Assembly (NCBI GenBank): GCA_015680685.1
Contig: MNCI01017909.1
Location: 1,667,054-1,731,053, forward strand
DNA from: Gnetum montanum
Taxonomy: Eukaryota; Streptophyta; Gnetopsida; Gnetales; Gnetaceae
Length of the DNA: 64,000 bases
Reading direction: 5' to 3'
A program made the translations under genes and the position numbers. Positions 48,246-60,482 of this stretch are shown here, piece by piece (position 1 is the first letter of the stretch; every line of letters starts with the position of its first letter). A model generated the notes under the pieces. It saw only the letters and a program-made list of their open reading frames with translations, was not told the DNA's origin and made no database searches.

Positions 48246-48900
48246 TTCCATCCTTCAAAAAGTAAACTTAGGTGAATAAAGAAGTGGGGGTAGAAGTGAT
48301 TCTCCACTTAACAAGTTTGGTTTCATGAATCCATATAACATCATCAGTAGTTTTATCCTCTTAATGAATTAAGTACTCATGACTCTTCACTCCACAAGTG
48401 ATAGAAGATTTTCTCTCCTTAACTATAATATCCTTCATCTTCATAGAATTCTTAGACTTTTCAATAGTTCCTTTGAGCTCATTGATGTTGTATGGATCCA
48501 TGATAATGTAAAAGATTAGCAACATTAAAAATAAAAAACATACACACATCATATGGTAAGCCAATTTCAAAAGAATTATCATTTATTTTTATATTTATCC
48601 TAAAAGGAGCCATCTTCTTACCTTTCAACTTTGAGAACTTAACATCCCTTAATCTCTTCTTCTTCAAATTCACTCAAATAAGATCATCAACATCAATTTT
48701 GGGATTCACATTACCCTTATTTCTCTTAAGGACTCTTTTATTAACATTCTTTTCAAAATTTTCCTTTAATTAAGCATGAAGATCTTCATTTCTTACACAA
48801 AATCAGCACTTAATTAAGCTTCTTTGTCAAAGCTCTGAACATTTTCCACCATCTTTGGAGAAAGGTCATAATTCACCTTTACTATAGGAAAATTCAGCAT
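48246..48900 (-). pseudogene. gypsy integrase C-terminal region
   Basis: 'RDVKFSKLKGKKMAPFRI' then 'KINDNSFEIGLPYDV' and 'FNVANLLHYHG' (48673-48479) match the end of plant Ty3/gypsy integrases (K..KYGPFKI..KINDNAY.VDLP...FNVADL.PY). Confidence 0.75.
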
Positions 48901-49039
48901 GATACAACAAATGTTTCCACCTATTAGGCTATCCTTTATACAAACATCTTAAAATATTCAGCAAAGATTTATTAATCACTTTAGTTTGACCATTAGATTC
49001 AACTTTATCTCTAAAATTTTTAAAGGGGCCTCTGTAACT

Positions 49040-49445
49040 GACTAGTAAATTTGGAGTTTCTATCACTACTAATATTTAAAGGAATATCATGCAACCTCAC
49101 AACATGCCTAAAAAGTAAATTTGCAACATAAGATTCATCACTCATCTTTTTTCACAAAAAGAAGTATGTCATCTTGGAAAATTTTTCCACCACAACAAAG
49201 ATAGCATCATTTCTACTTTTGGTCTTTGGAATTCCATTCAGAAATTCCATTAACATACTTTCCCATAGACCGTTGGGAATTGTCAAAGGCATATAATATT
49301 CATTCACTTCTTTACCTTCTTTGAATTTCTAACATGTCAAACACTCCTTCATAAATTTAAAAACTTCAGAGGCCATTCCAAGATAAAAATAGTAGCTACC
49401 CACAGGTTCCAATGTTTTATCTCTACTCATGTGGCCTACTATGCC
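49040..49445 (-). pseudogene. gypsy integrase zinc-binding region and core
   Basis: 'GHMSRDKTLEPVGSYYF' (family GH.GRDKT), 'FMKECLTC' followed by TAG where Gln is expected, 'YYMPLTIPNGLWESMLMEFL' where the core Asp of MDF is replaced by Glu, 'DAIFVVVEKFSKMTYF', and 'VVRLHDIPLNISSDRNSKF' with the second Asp. Non-functional. Confidence 0.83.
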
Positions 49446-49787
49446 ATCATAATGCTTTTTAACCAACATTTTTCTTCTAAAATCACCACTGGAAATACAT
49501 ACCTTCTCATTCTTGAATAATAGTTCATCTTAAATATGATAGTTCCTCCATTATTCTATCCTACTTAATAATGGTTCCTTGATGCTTTTTCAAACATGTC
49601 CAAAATTATAATCATGTTCATGTAAATCAATAAAATCACTTATACCTTCCACATGAGAAATGATAAAATTCACCACATGCATCTGAAATAATCATCAGCC
49701 ATCACATTAACTTTCCTACTTTTGTGCTTGAGAAAAAAATTGAACTCTTACAATTGTATCATCCATTCCATGTGCTTTGTACTTAAC

Positions 49788-50032
49788 TTCTTTTGGAAAT
49801 TGAAAAATTGAAGTGCTATGTGATTAATCATCAAAGCAAACTTCTTGGGTAATAAGTAATGTCTTCAATGCTTGATTGCTTGAAGAATAACATACAATTC
49901 CTTCTCATATATGCTATAGTTCTGTAGTAACTCATTCAAATTTTTGAAAAAGAAAGCAATAGGTCTATATTCTTTTAAAATCACCCTTTCAACAGAAATT
50001 CCACTTGCATTAACCTCCACTTGAAAAAGCTT
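49788..50032 (-). pseudogene. gypsy RNase H
   Basis: 'LFQVEVNASGISVERVI' (family F.VE.DASG; the catalytic Asp is Asn here), 'YRPIAFFFKNLNE', 'NYSIYEKELYVILQAIKH' then TGA where the family has Trp, 'YLLPKKFALMINH'. Confidence 0.83.
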
Positions 50033-50035
50033 TTA

Positions 50036-50760
50036 GGAATCTAATAATTCAAGCACCAATTCATTGGTGATTTTTACCTTCACCAAGTCAAAGCTTCTTT
50101 GGTTTTCATCATACCATAAGAAATCTTGATTCTTCTTAAGCAAAGAAAACATAGGACAAGAAGTACCACTAAAATGTTTTATGAACCTTCTATAAAAACT
50201 TGCTAAATTAAAAAATGATCTTATATCCCTAATATTTTTAGGAGTTGGGCAATCTCTAATAGCCCTAACCTTGGTAGCTTCCTTCCAAATTTAATTTTTA
50301 AAAATCACATATCCTAAATATGTAATCTCATTCTTCAAGAAGTGACTCTTCTTCACATTCATTACCAAATATGCCTCCTCTAATTTAAGACAAACTTTCC
50401 TCAAGTAATCTAGGTGCTCCTTCTCATTTGAGTTGTACATCAAAATATTATCAAAGAAGATAATATAACACTTACTTATTAAAATCTTTGAGAATATCAT
50501 GTATCAACCTCATGAATGCACTAGGTACATTTGTGAGCCCAAATGACATCACCAATCACTCAAATAATTCATCGTGTGGTTTGAAAGCTATTTTCATTCA
50601 TCACTAGGCCTTATTCAAATTTTGATGGTCTCCACTCTTCAAATGAATTTTTTTGATGATAACTCCATTGATAAGGACATTAGGATACTGTCCATCCTTG
50701 GAATAGGAAACGTATATCTCACTATTAGCCTATTTACAATCCTCAAATCAATGTAAATTC
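50036..50760 (-). pseudogene. gypsy reverse transcriptase
   Basis: 'KIHLKSGDHQNLN' (K.DL.SGYHQ), 'MSFGLTNVPSAFMRL' in the next frame, the catalytic box as FFDNILMYN (normally FDDILIY, second Asp to Asn), 'EHLDYLRKVCLKLEEAYLVMN', 'FLKNEITYLGYVI', then 'IRSFFNLASFYRRFIKHFS'. Clear plant Ty3/gypsy type. Confidence 0.87.
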
Positions 50761-52890
50761 TCAATCTCTAATTGTTCTTTTTTGGCACAAGTACTATTGA
50801 AACTACACAAGGTGAACGAATTTTCTCACAAAACCATTTTTAAGTTACTTATCTACTTGTATTTATAGTTTAGCCTAATAATTTAGTGCCATCTAGTATG
50901 CCCTCTCATTTGAAATGGTAGCACCAAGGATAAAATTAATTTGGTGCTAAACATTCCTCATTGATGGCATTCCATTCAATTCCCCTATGAACACCTTGGG
51001 AAATTGCTCCTTCAAGCCTAACAAACTAGTTGGAAATTCTACCTATACAACATCATGGTTAGAAGCAATAATTGATATAACCAAAAAATGAAAACTATTC
51101 TTATATTGTTTCTTAAAATGTTACTTCTCCTCTATAAGAATTAAAGAAGCATTAAGTAAGCTTTTCTACCTCACTTATTTAACTATGATAGGAATCAAGT
51201 CATGAATTTCATTAGCTCTTACTAGACTCCACACCTATCTTGCTTCATCAAATTGAGAGCAATTATCAAAATTCCAAGGTCTTCTTAGAATTACATTAGC
51301 ACAATCAATTGGTAGTACATCACATTTCATAACATCACGATAACTTCTAATTTTAAATTGCAAGACACATTTCTCTCCCATCTCTTAAGAGAAGTATCTT
51401 AACAACTAATGTATCTTGTATGGTCTAGGATGAGGATTTGTTACTAAACCTAATCTAATAAATACCATAGAAGAAATAACATTTTCTTGGGCTTCCCCAT
51501 TAATTAAAATATAAATCTATTTCCCACTAAGTAAACATATGGCCCTAATTTGAAATAGCAATTTTTTAATGGATGGTCTCCTCTATTCGTATTTTTCATA
51601 AATGCACATGAGTTTAATTCAAAAACTTTCTTAATTTTAGGATCATTAGGATTACCTCTATGAAGAGCTTAGCTTGATGTCTCCTTCACTTCCATGGTAT
51701 GCACATCTTTTCCATTATATGCTTGTGAAGTGGACATTCCCACCACTTGTATTTCCATTCTACACATTTGAAACATTGAATTTTGAATGAATTGATGTCT
51801 TGAACCTTACCTCCATGCCTTGCTTCTTCTTGGCATTACCCTTCTTATCATGCTTCTCTTGCTTCTTGTTATGATTATCATCTTTTTCTTTAGATTTGGA
51901 CTTGATTCCCTTTGATTTGAATCTCTTATTCTTCTCTTTTGAAGCTTGTTTGTTTCTACTCCCAAATCCATTGAGTTTCTTTACTTCCTTGAGTGTTAAA
52001 TCAGAAGCATTAAGAGTTTGGGACTCATATAATGACAACTCCTTCTAATACAACATTTTGAGATCTTTAAGAAAGATTGAAGCCTGTTCATATTCCTTCT
52101 ATTTTACTTTAGCTTGATGGAATAGTTCATAAAGTTCAATGTAAAACTCCATGACATCTTTGTCTCCCTATTTAAGAAATTTAGGCTTTATGATTGTCTT
52201 TTTTCTACACCAAGACTATTTATATTTCCATCTTAACTTATATTAAATTAGATTTAATTTTTGATAGGTTGACCATTTTTTCTTTCATAAAATTAGGATT
52301 CTTTTTTCCATCAAGTTGAAGCTATACCTTGTAATCTAGATTTAGCAATTGGTACCCTTAATCGATTTGGTACTTCTTCCAACTCAAAATTCTTATCAAG
52401 TACATTGATGTTATTTACACTACTGAAAATCTTTGGTTCCACATAAAAAAGTCTAGTAGCATTCTTAAATGCTATAGAAAGTCTTGCTTCATCTTAATCA
52501 TTAACCTTACCATATGAAGAAAGTCTACAAGTGATGGAGCTGTTACAACTCTAACATAAGGATTTGGATTTCCTTCCATGGGAATCCTAGGTTGATGGGT
52601 TCCTATTATCCCATAGCTAGAATTTTATTCCTCCTTATCTAGTCCCCCTCCACTAGGTTGAGAAACTTATTCTTCATTATTTGAACATAAATGTTCATCA
52701 TCATCATGATTTTGAATATGGCTGGGACTTGCATTCATATTTACCTTAGCACTAATCTCATCCAATCATGTAACCATTAGCTAAAAGATATACATCATGA
52801 TTTTCATGTCTCTATTTAGCACTTGAAACAATTTAGGATTCATTTTAAATAGAAAAAAACCCACAATGAAATTCCAAACAATAACAAAAC
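50761..52890 (-). pseudogene. gypsy gag and protease region
   Basis: Decayed frames. A Lys-rich linker (52038-51760, 92 codons, 'FKSKGIKSKSKEKDDNHNKK') fits the basic tail of Gag before the zinc knuckle; 'KVKXKEYEQASIFLKDLK' lies upstream. Protease motif not found. Confidence 0.55.
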
Positions 52891-52895
52891 TTAAT

Positions 52896-52908
52896 GCTTT
52901 AATATCAA
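52896..52908 (-). promoter_or_regulatory. primer-binding site of gypsy copy 1 (degenerate)
   Basis: Minus strand TTGATATTAAAGC, resembling TTGGTATCAGAGC (initiator Met), directly inside the 5' LTR. Confidence 0.65.
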
Positions 52909-53797
52909 TAGCTAGAGTAGGATTACTTTGATTTACTTTAATCCTTTAAAATTACACTGAATCTAGAATCTATAAAAAGATACATTTATTTTCTAAAAAA
53001 CAAGAAAAGTAGCTATATTCTATTAATTGAAAAGAAGATTACAATTACAGTGTTTTCACAACCCACAATAATAACAACACTCATACACTCAATATTATTA
53101 TTGAGCATGAGGCTCTACAACCACATAATAATTAGCCTCACTAGAAGACATACTCAATCTAGATCTCTCCCACAACATAGGACTAAGATCCACACAAAAA
53201 TACCAGTTACAATGCCCAAACACATACAATTATCCAAGAGATGCATACAACTCTCATGTAATCTCTCTTCCCAACTTTCATGTCACTCTCCATGCCAGAC
53301 AACATGAAACATAACTAGTATTTATTCATTTGAATAAAATAACCCTAGGGAAACCTTTCCCATGATTCACATGATGATTCCTTATTGTTTTCATCCTTGT
53401 TCTTATCTTTGTTGACTATTTTCTAACTTGGAATTGCAACTTGAAATTTCCTCGGCTATACAGGATGTCTATAGGCTTGGTAAGACATCTTCTATCAACT
53501 CCCAAGTTATAGATAAGACTTCTCTTCTTCATGCAAGATATTTCCTATTGGAGTGGGATGTCTCTTTCTAGGATAAGGCATCTCCCTAGAGATATCTCTT
53601 ACCTACATGAGACGTCTCCCCAGAGACATCTTTGCTATAATCAAAGACTTCTCCTTTGCAAATGAAACATCTTCAATGCATGACTAGCTCTTAGCCAAGA
53701 TGTCTCTTTGACCTCCAAGATATCTTCCTAGCTTCCCAAACCTATAAATCAACCATTTTTAGGAATGAAAAAGGAGCTTAGAAGAGGTGTCCCTATA
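52909..53797 (-). repeat. 5' LTR of gypsy copy 1
   Basis: 889 bp, partner of 46385-48241. U3 side (53460-53735) is dense in AGACATCT/AGATGTCT and perfect palindromes AGAGATATCTCT (53589-53600) and GAGACGTCTC (53610-53619). Confidence 0.88.
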
Positions 53798-55895
53798 CGA
53801 AAGTGCTTTGTGAATGAGAATGAATTGAGAAAGAACTATACTATCACCACCACAATAATCCTAATTTCACAAATAAAGATGTCATATTCAGGGTTGGCTA
53901 ACATCATTACCAATCATATTGCTATGAAAGATAGGAAAAATGCTATCTTTTAGCCTTTGATATGTCTAATCTACATTAAAATAAAGGAAGTGAACTATTG
54001 GTTATCCATTTTAAAAATGAAAATAAAGAGGTAAGCTTTATCTTGTTACATAACATCTACTTCTTAATTTTCCTATGACTACCTTTTGCTCACATTTGTA
54101 AAGGTCTTTAATAATTCCAATGCTTTGGATGTCACCATAGTGGTAAAAAGCAAGAATAAAGAGTTGGTTTCAAATTTATTTTTTGAAACCTTTTCCAAAC
54201 CTAAAAAGACTACCACAAATATTCTAGAATAAAGCAACTTGTTGGTGTCTAGACTGAGATGTAGAGTAAGGTTGAGAGTAATTATTTATCTCCGTACATG
54301 GTGTATGTGATGATGCAACACCATAGTTTTAAGAATAAGATCATTCATCTAGAAGCAACTATTAGCTTCTTTAAGACATTAGTAGAGAAGAATCCCATGG
54401 AGAAAACATATATAATAAATTTTCATGGAAAGATTTTGGAGATTTAAATGCATATGAATTTCCATCAGTGATTAGAGACATGACAAATGAAGTTCTCAAC
54501 TAGCTCTTGAAAGGAAATTCCATTGTAGTAAGTAATGATTTATTATATGATTTGATGGATATGAATTATACCATAGTGGAATATTATTTTAGAGCAAAAG
54601 CCTATGGTTCAATGCTGAGAAATAATAAAATGGGTTTTTATGCTACTTTGGTACAAAATGAGGCATCAAATAAAGATTTGATGTGAAGAGAAAGAAAAAA
54701 AATATGATAAAGCATTTTTGAAGTTTACAGAAGAAGTTGAATGTTCACTAAAATTTGTAAAGAAATAAATATATGAGTTAGTTGTATTAAAAAAAAAAGA
54801 AATGTTGTAGGTTCCAATACTAAGGTAGAGCTCATAAGGAAAATGAAAGAATAGCTGGTGAAAAATATGAATCTAGAGGATGATAAGATAAGAATAAAAA
54901 ATAAGACCTCTAAATAGGAGATTAGCTCTCTGCAAAATCATGTGAAGGATCCTACTAAATAAAAGAATGAATTATTAAAAACCTTCAACATAGAGTGGAG
55001 GAAGTTAGAGGCTATGATGAATGGTTTGTAAGAATAAGTTTTAATCAATAGATTCATAGGTTACTATAAAAAATTGTTAAAATTTGCCTCATGAAAGGGG
55101 TATGAGCTTCAGTTTGATTTCATTGTGATATCACCATCACTCTTGGTTGCTTTCAATGAAGTTCAAGGAAAAATGACAAAGATGGTTGCTAAACCTAAAG
55201 ACAAAGTGCTAGCTTAAGATATTCCACCACCACCTTCTAAACTTTCTTTAGTTTCTAAAGAATCCATGGGGAAGGATTTTATACCAAAATAAAAACATAA
55301 ATTATCATCAAATATTTTAAAGAATCTTTTGGCCATAAATATAAACTCTTTTATTAATTGATGTTTCTAGTTATTTACTTCCCTTATTTGTATTAACATT
55401 GTGATAACATCTTTTGTTGGATAATGAAGTTATTTAAACTTTAATTTGTCATGATAAGCATGTGTTTCTTTTTAGTGATTTAAAATATATTGTTGTAGTA
55501 TATTTTAAAGGAGATGCCTACCCATAGTATCTTTAGGGATTTTCTTTGCATTTCAGAAATTGTTTAAAATGATCTAAATAGTTTACAAAATTTGTTTAGA
55601 AAATAAATATTGTTGATCATAATAGTTTGTTTAATGTTTATATTAGCTTTACTAGTTTGGGATTAAATTGTTGATTTTTAGATCTTACAATGCTTTTTTT
55701 AATGAATTTTTTGTAACAAGAATTCTACTTTGGAGCATTACTCCTCACCATTGGTTGTGCCTATAAATCTCTAATTTATGTGGTGTTGTGGAATTTAGTA
55801 ATGGCATGGTGTTTATTATCACTCATTTATTTAATGTTAAGGATTTGGTTGTAGTGAGTAAAGAAACCTTATTAATCTCCAAGATTAAGGGGTAT
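53798..55895 (+). pseudogene. family-B element interior, right part, with polypurine tract
   Basis: Plus-strand frames from about 54690 to 55290 form a Lys/Glu/Leu-rich coiled coil with stops ('KFTEEVECSLKFVKK', 'LLVAFNEVQGKMTKMV', Pro-rich 'IPPPPSKLSLV' near the end). No pol domain. The polypurine tract AAGATTAAGGGG is at 55881-55892. Confidence 0.5.
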
Positions 55896-55924
55896 TGTTA
55901 AAGATTTAATATGTATTAGCAAGT
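55896..55924 (+). repeat. 3' LTR of family B, first piece
   Basis: Starts TGTTAAAGATTTAATATG and stops at CAAGT, the left copy of a 5-bp target duplication. Continues at 61395. Confidence 0.85.
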
Positions 55925-56511
55925 TGATGAGAGGTTGAGGTGCCCCTATGCCCAACCATATGAATCACAAAGCGTTCACACATGATCCAATCAAATTCCG
56001 TAGACTCTATAGTTTTCGGTGCACTAGTCTTCTAGGAAGTGAACCTTGCCCTAAGGTCATTCGTTGTCTTCCAATTACACTTGTGATGTACAAAGGTATG
56101 ATTAATCGAGGCATATGATTTTTATTATTTTATATTTTATGGTTTTGGGTACTTAGAATAAAGAGATGAAGTGGTTTAATAACTAATCTAATTTAACTAC
56201 TTAACTAGCCTCTAACTAGTCCTAACATAAGCATTCGGTTTCACTTTCTATACACATCCTGAACCCATGTATCCACTACTGAGTTACCAAGCACTACGCT
56301 ACTGGGCACACCAAGCAATAATGCTACTGGGATTACCAAGTGAATATGTGTTTATGCTCAAAGTAGTTGTACTTATGTGCTTCATCTATTTAGCTTAAAC
56401 AATTAACTAATCACTTAAGTCTAATTTAGCTTAATTTATCTTAATTAATTGCATATTTAATGAACACAATGAATGCATAGATAAATCATTAATCTATTCT
56501 AAGTGCTCTGT
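55925..56511 (-). repeat. left family-A LTR, conserved R/U5 part (inverted)
   Basis: About 590 bp align with the reverse complement of 60821-61394 at high identity, e.g. 'gaagtgaaccttgccctaaggtcatt' in two blocks. Beyond 56511 only short GGGGCCTCRTTGAC-like words recur (56885, 56920), so U3 has diverged; the LTR probably extends to about 56950. Confidence 0.85.
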
Positions 56512-57390
56512 CAACATAAGTATCCTTACAATCAAAATAGATATATATAAAATCATTAAGTACCATATCCTTACATTGATGGGGCACTCGAAGTGCATAA
56601 ATAAAATCATTAAGTACCTTATCCTTACGTATTCTTGCAATCAAAATCTTTCGTACACCCGTCTTCTGCATCACACCATGTGCTCCTTTACATATTTTAT
56701 TCACTAAACATGTTCTTCATTGAATTTTTCAATTTTTGAGCATTCAAAGACCCTCTTCAATGGTTCTATCATATTCTTGGCTTTTCTAGAATTCCATGGA
56801 TCCCAAATTCATTGAAAAATTCCTTATAGTTTTTTGAGATATTTAAAATTAAAAATTTTTACCTATGGACCTCATATATGGGGCCTCGTTGACAAAGTAG
56901 ACCCATATCTGGGGCCTTATTGACGTAAAGAAGAAATAGTATATATATCATGGTCCCACCTGAAAAATTTTACATTTTTGCATAAATGCCAAAGGAGTTT
57001 TTCAAATTTTTAGAACCTAGAACCTTCCAAAGCTCATAACTTTCTAACTATTTATCCAAATCACTCTGTTCTTTGACCCTGCAGCTATCAGAGGTAAGCT
57101 CTTAATCGTGGGGGCCATAAATGTGCCATTTTTTATGGAAACTTTTCACCATTTTTCTAAATCCCACAAAGGTTTAACTGAGAGATTAACTATTAAACAC
57201 CAAATTACAAGAGTTAAACCTTTCCAACAACCTTTGGTGACATTTATAATTAATAATTAATAAGTAAATAATAAAATAATCAATTTACCATGGTCCAACC
57301 TTAGCCAAAGTGTAACTAACTAATGTGAGAAGGTATTCAAAAATTTAAAGTACACATTGTATCCACTAATCCATGGATGTGTTGCAACTG
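56512..57390. other. diverged LTR U3 and leader of the coiled-coil element
   Basis: Holds two GGGGCC(T/C)..TTGAC words (56882-56930) of the type seen in U3 of the right LTR, then AT-rich leader. No convincing primer-binding site was found after the presumed LTR edge near 56950. Confidence 0.45.
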
Positions 57391-60300
57391 AAGATGGCAC
57401 CAAAGGGAAAACACATGTAGGAAGCAAGACCATCTCAACCAAGTGAGAAATGGCCTAGAATGGGAAGAGGCCAAAAATAGGCCCAAGAAGAACCACTTGC
57501 AATCCACACCACAGGTTTTCTTAGGGAAGAGGTAGAATTGGAATCTATTAGATAGATTCTAGAACCAGCAGTAGTAGCAAAACACTTCCATCAGGATGAT
57601 GCGCTATCACCACAAGCAAATCTAAAGGTAACCTTGATAAAGGCTTTCGTAAATTATTAAATCATAAGAGGTATAGAAAAAAATGCTCTAGGAGTTAAAC
57701 TTTGGCCCATTCCTAGAGCAAGCATCAAAAGAAGTGCAAGACTAGCTAAAGGCCTCTCCCATGTGGCCAATCATCACTTTCGCTAGGGAGTGATACATGG
57801 GAGAGACATTCCTATTCTAGAACAAGTAGCAGCCTAGATCAATAGTAAAAATCAAGGACATCTTAGTGTCCTACTCAGTGTAGGCCATTACTACAGTGCT
57901 TGGGTTGTTGGAAATGGGGGAAAGCCTTGTTGAGATCCTAATGTAGGTAGATCCCAACATCAAGAAAGAATGGGTTCAACAGTGCTATGGCATTGACTAA
58001 AAAGAGTTTGGCACACTCACACTAGTAGAGAAAATCTACTACATGATTGTAGCCTTCCACCTTAATCCCACAATGAGACCAAGCAAAATCACCACCTTAT
58101 TTACCCAAGCATGCATTGCTCTAAGTGGGAGATTCCCTGTCAATCTTCCATAGTTGATCTATCTAAAGATGGAGAATTAGTTTAAAGAAAATGAATATGG
58201 AAGGAAGGCACTCCCATTTTCATGCCTCATCAAAAAACTTTGTTGGAGGGGAGGAATAACCTACTACATCAATGATGTTATCAGGCATGTTTCGACCACC
58301 AATTGGAAAAAAATGATGAAAGATAAGATGTTGGTAACAACTATTCAAGAAGAGGAGCAACGATCGCCACCTCCATCTACCACTCAAAAAACTATGCCAG
58401 ACAGCACTGCAATTGCTCAATAGTTGCCTGAATACTGGGAATGGCTCTTGTGTGAAAAATAGCAATCAGTAGGCATGAGTGGCAAGGAGCCATCCATGTA
58501 TAGACTAGTAATGAGGTACTAAATGAGGTGGCTTAGACAATTAGTTTGATAGGTGGAGGTGGATCTATTTTCTCAACCCAAAGAATGTAGTTGTTCACAA
58601 GGTCGAATTTAAGTGTCAAAGAGTTCATAGTATCTCTTATAGAATAACAACCACTCCCACAAATCTTTGGAAATGTGGTGATCTTGTAAATGTGCTTAGA
58701 GGAGGATGAAGGGGAAACTGTATTGGTGATGTAGCACTAGGGGTAGGAGATTGCAGCAAAAGTGTTCACTAATTGTATTGCCGAAACACTCAACACACTT
58801 ATGGGATCTACATAAGACATCAATGCACTCAAAGATGTGCAGATGTCTACAGGAACCACAAGTAGTAGAATAAATGTAGCACAACACAAAGATATGTTGG
58901 ACCAACTGGTGGGAATTGATCAATTGCTTTTGGATGTCTTTAATCTTCCATATAATATTACTACAACCTAGATGGAGCTGTTAGAGGTAAGGGGTAAGAA
59001 TATCATCTTGGAGGGGCAACTCAAAATAGCCAAGGAGCTAAATGAATGCTTGACTATGGAATTTGTTGAATTGAGAGCCCATATTTTTGACCCTACATTC
59101 CTCAACTTGGCACTAACAAGAGAAGGAGCTATTGAACAACTCAACACTAGATTGAAAGTGATTGAGAGTGCAATGGAGATAGTGGTGTTCTATCGATCCT
59201 TGGTAGAGGCCACATAGCACAACAGTTGGAAGGGCTTGGATTAGACTCACCAAGAGAATGTACAGTTGATCGTAGAGAACCATCACTTGTGGAATGTTGA
59301 TGAGCACAAGCAACAATTAACAGATTTCATCCATTGATAATAGGAGTAATTGGTTAAAGAAAACATAGAATTGAGAAGATTGGTAGCAAAAAATAGAAAT
59401 CTCTCCATGGAGGAGGTCTGCATCCTTGGCTAGAAAACTACAATTGAGGTAACTGCTTGGAAATTAGAAGTTCTCAAATTTGAGAAAGTCAAAGATTAGT
59501 ACAAAGAACAAGTTAGTCTACAAAAGGAAGTAAATGAAAAACATATTTAGTTGGCAAAGGAAAAAGTGAATGTAGCCTAGCAACTCTCGCAAGGGAAAGA
59601 ATTGTGGTAACATAGTTGATGGGATAGATGCCTACAACAAAGCAAAAATCAACACAAAGGAGTTGTAGATTGAGGAGATGACAGAATACATGGAGCTTAT
59701 TAATCTTTGTTATGCAAACCTGACCATGTTAACTATAGGATGACCATGGTAAAAAATAGAGAAATAGGTGGCTAGATCATACTTGTTGTACAAGGCCAAG
59801 TTTAAGCATCATAAAGATACCAAGCAAAAGCTTGTGATGGCAAATGCTCAACTCGAAGTTCTCAAGGCATAATTCATTGATCAACGATCAACTGTTGAGA
59901 ACCTGACCAAGAGGATGAATGACTACAAGAAGTTGTAGAACATAATCAGGGAATTTGATATCAAACACAAATAGTTCATTGCCTGGTTTATCAACATGAA
60001 GGATATGTTTCCAATATGTCATGTCCATGGGATATCTCCATTTTAGCCCACATTGGTGATGCTACATGGATTGTGAATCATCCCTGGAGTAAGGAGGAGA
60101 AGATGAAGGAATTACTAGATTCCTTTCACCTTCTGTTGGAGGTTGTAACCATAGTAGAATAGCCATAGCTGCATCAGCTACCGCATGTGCTTGAAGCTGG
60201 TGAAGGTCTTTTAAAACCTTAGGAGCCTCCACCGCCTGGGATTATTTGATCTTCTTCACCACCTTCATGCCACTAGAGGATGTGCTATCCAATTTTTTGT
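57391..60300 (+). pseudogene. pol-less retroelement coiled-coil protein (copy 2)
   Basis: A decayed plus-strand reading starts at ATG 57394 ('MAPKGKHM', then Pro/Ser/Arg-rich) and continues, with many TAG stops, through a globular-looking first half (57600-58700) to a coiled-coil second half (58930-60000). Best open piece: 58972-59217, 'MELLEVRGKNIILEGQLKIA' onward. The tail is Pro-rich ('PPPPGI'-like, near 60230). Homologous to copy 1 at 42800-44150. No known domain recognised; the product would be of the order of 900 residues if intact. A structural Gag-like role is a guess. Confidence 0.55.
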
Positions 60301-60482
60301 GTAGTATTATCATGGTGTTGAATTTTGTGTCATGAACAACACCATTTTTTGTAATTTGTTAATTTGTACACTCAAGCACTCAGTTTTGTCAAGTCAGTTT
60401 TGTTAAGAGTTAGCCAATAATCCCATACCTTCCTAATTTTGTAAGTGAACTCGATACAAGTTTTCATTTAGTTGTGGAGGTA

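Larger units (their letters stand above)
46385..53797 (-). mobile_element. Ty3/gypsy retrotransposon (inactive), copy 1 of family C
   Basis: LTRs at 46385-48241 (about 890 bp without the solo LTR it contains) and 52909-53797 (889 bp). Minus strand order: primer site, gag-like basic region, RT, RNase H, integrase with its C-terminal domain last, the Ty3/gypsy order. Frames are broken throughout. The integrase end lacks a recognisable chromodomain. Target duplication not identified (TGGAG / CGAAA do not match). Confidence 0.88.

Noticed and set aside
53050-53307. 85-codon plus-strand frame
   Set aside because: Lies within a gypsy LTR that is homologous to two other copies; not conserved as coding between them.
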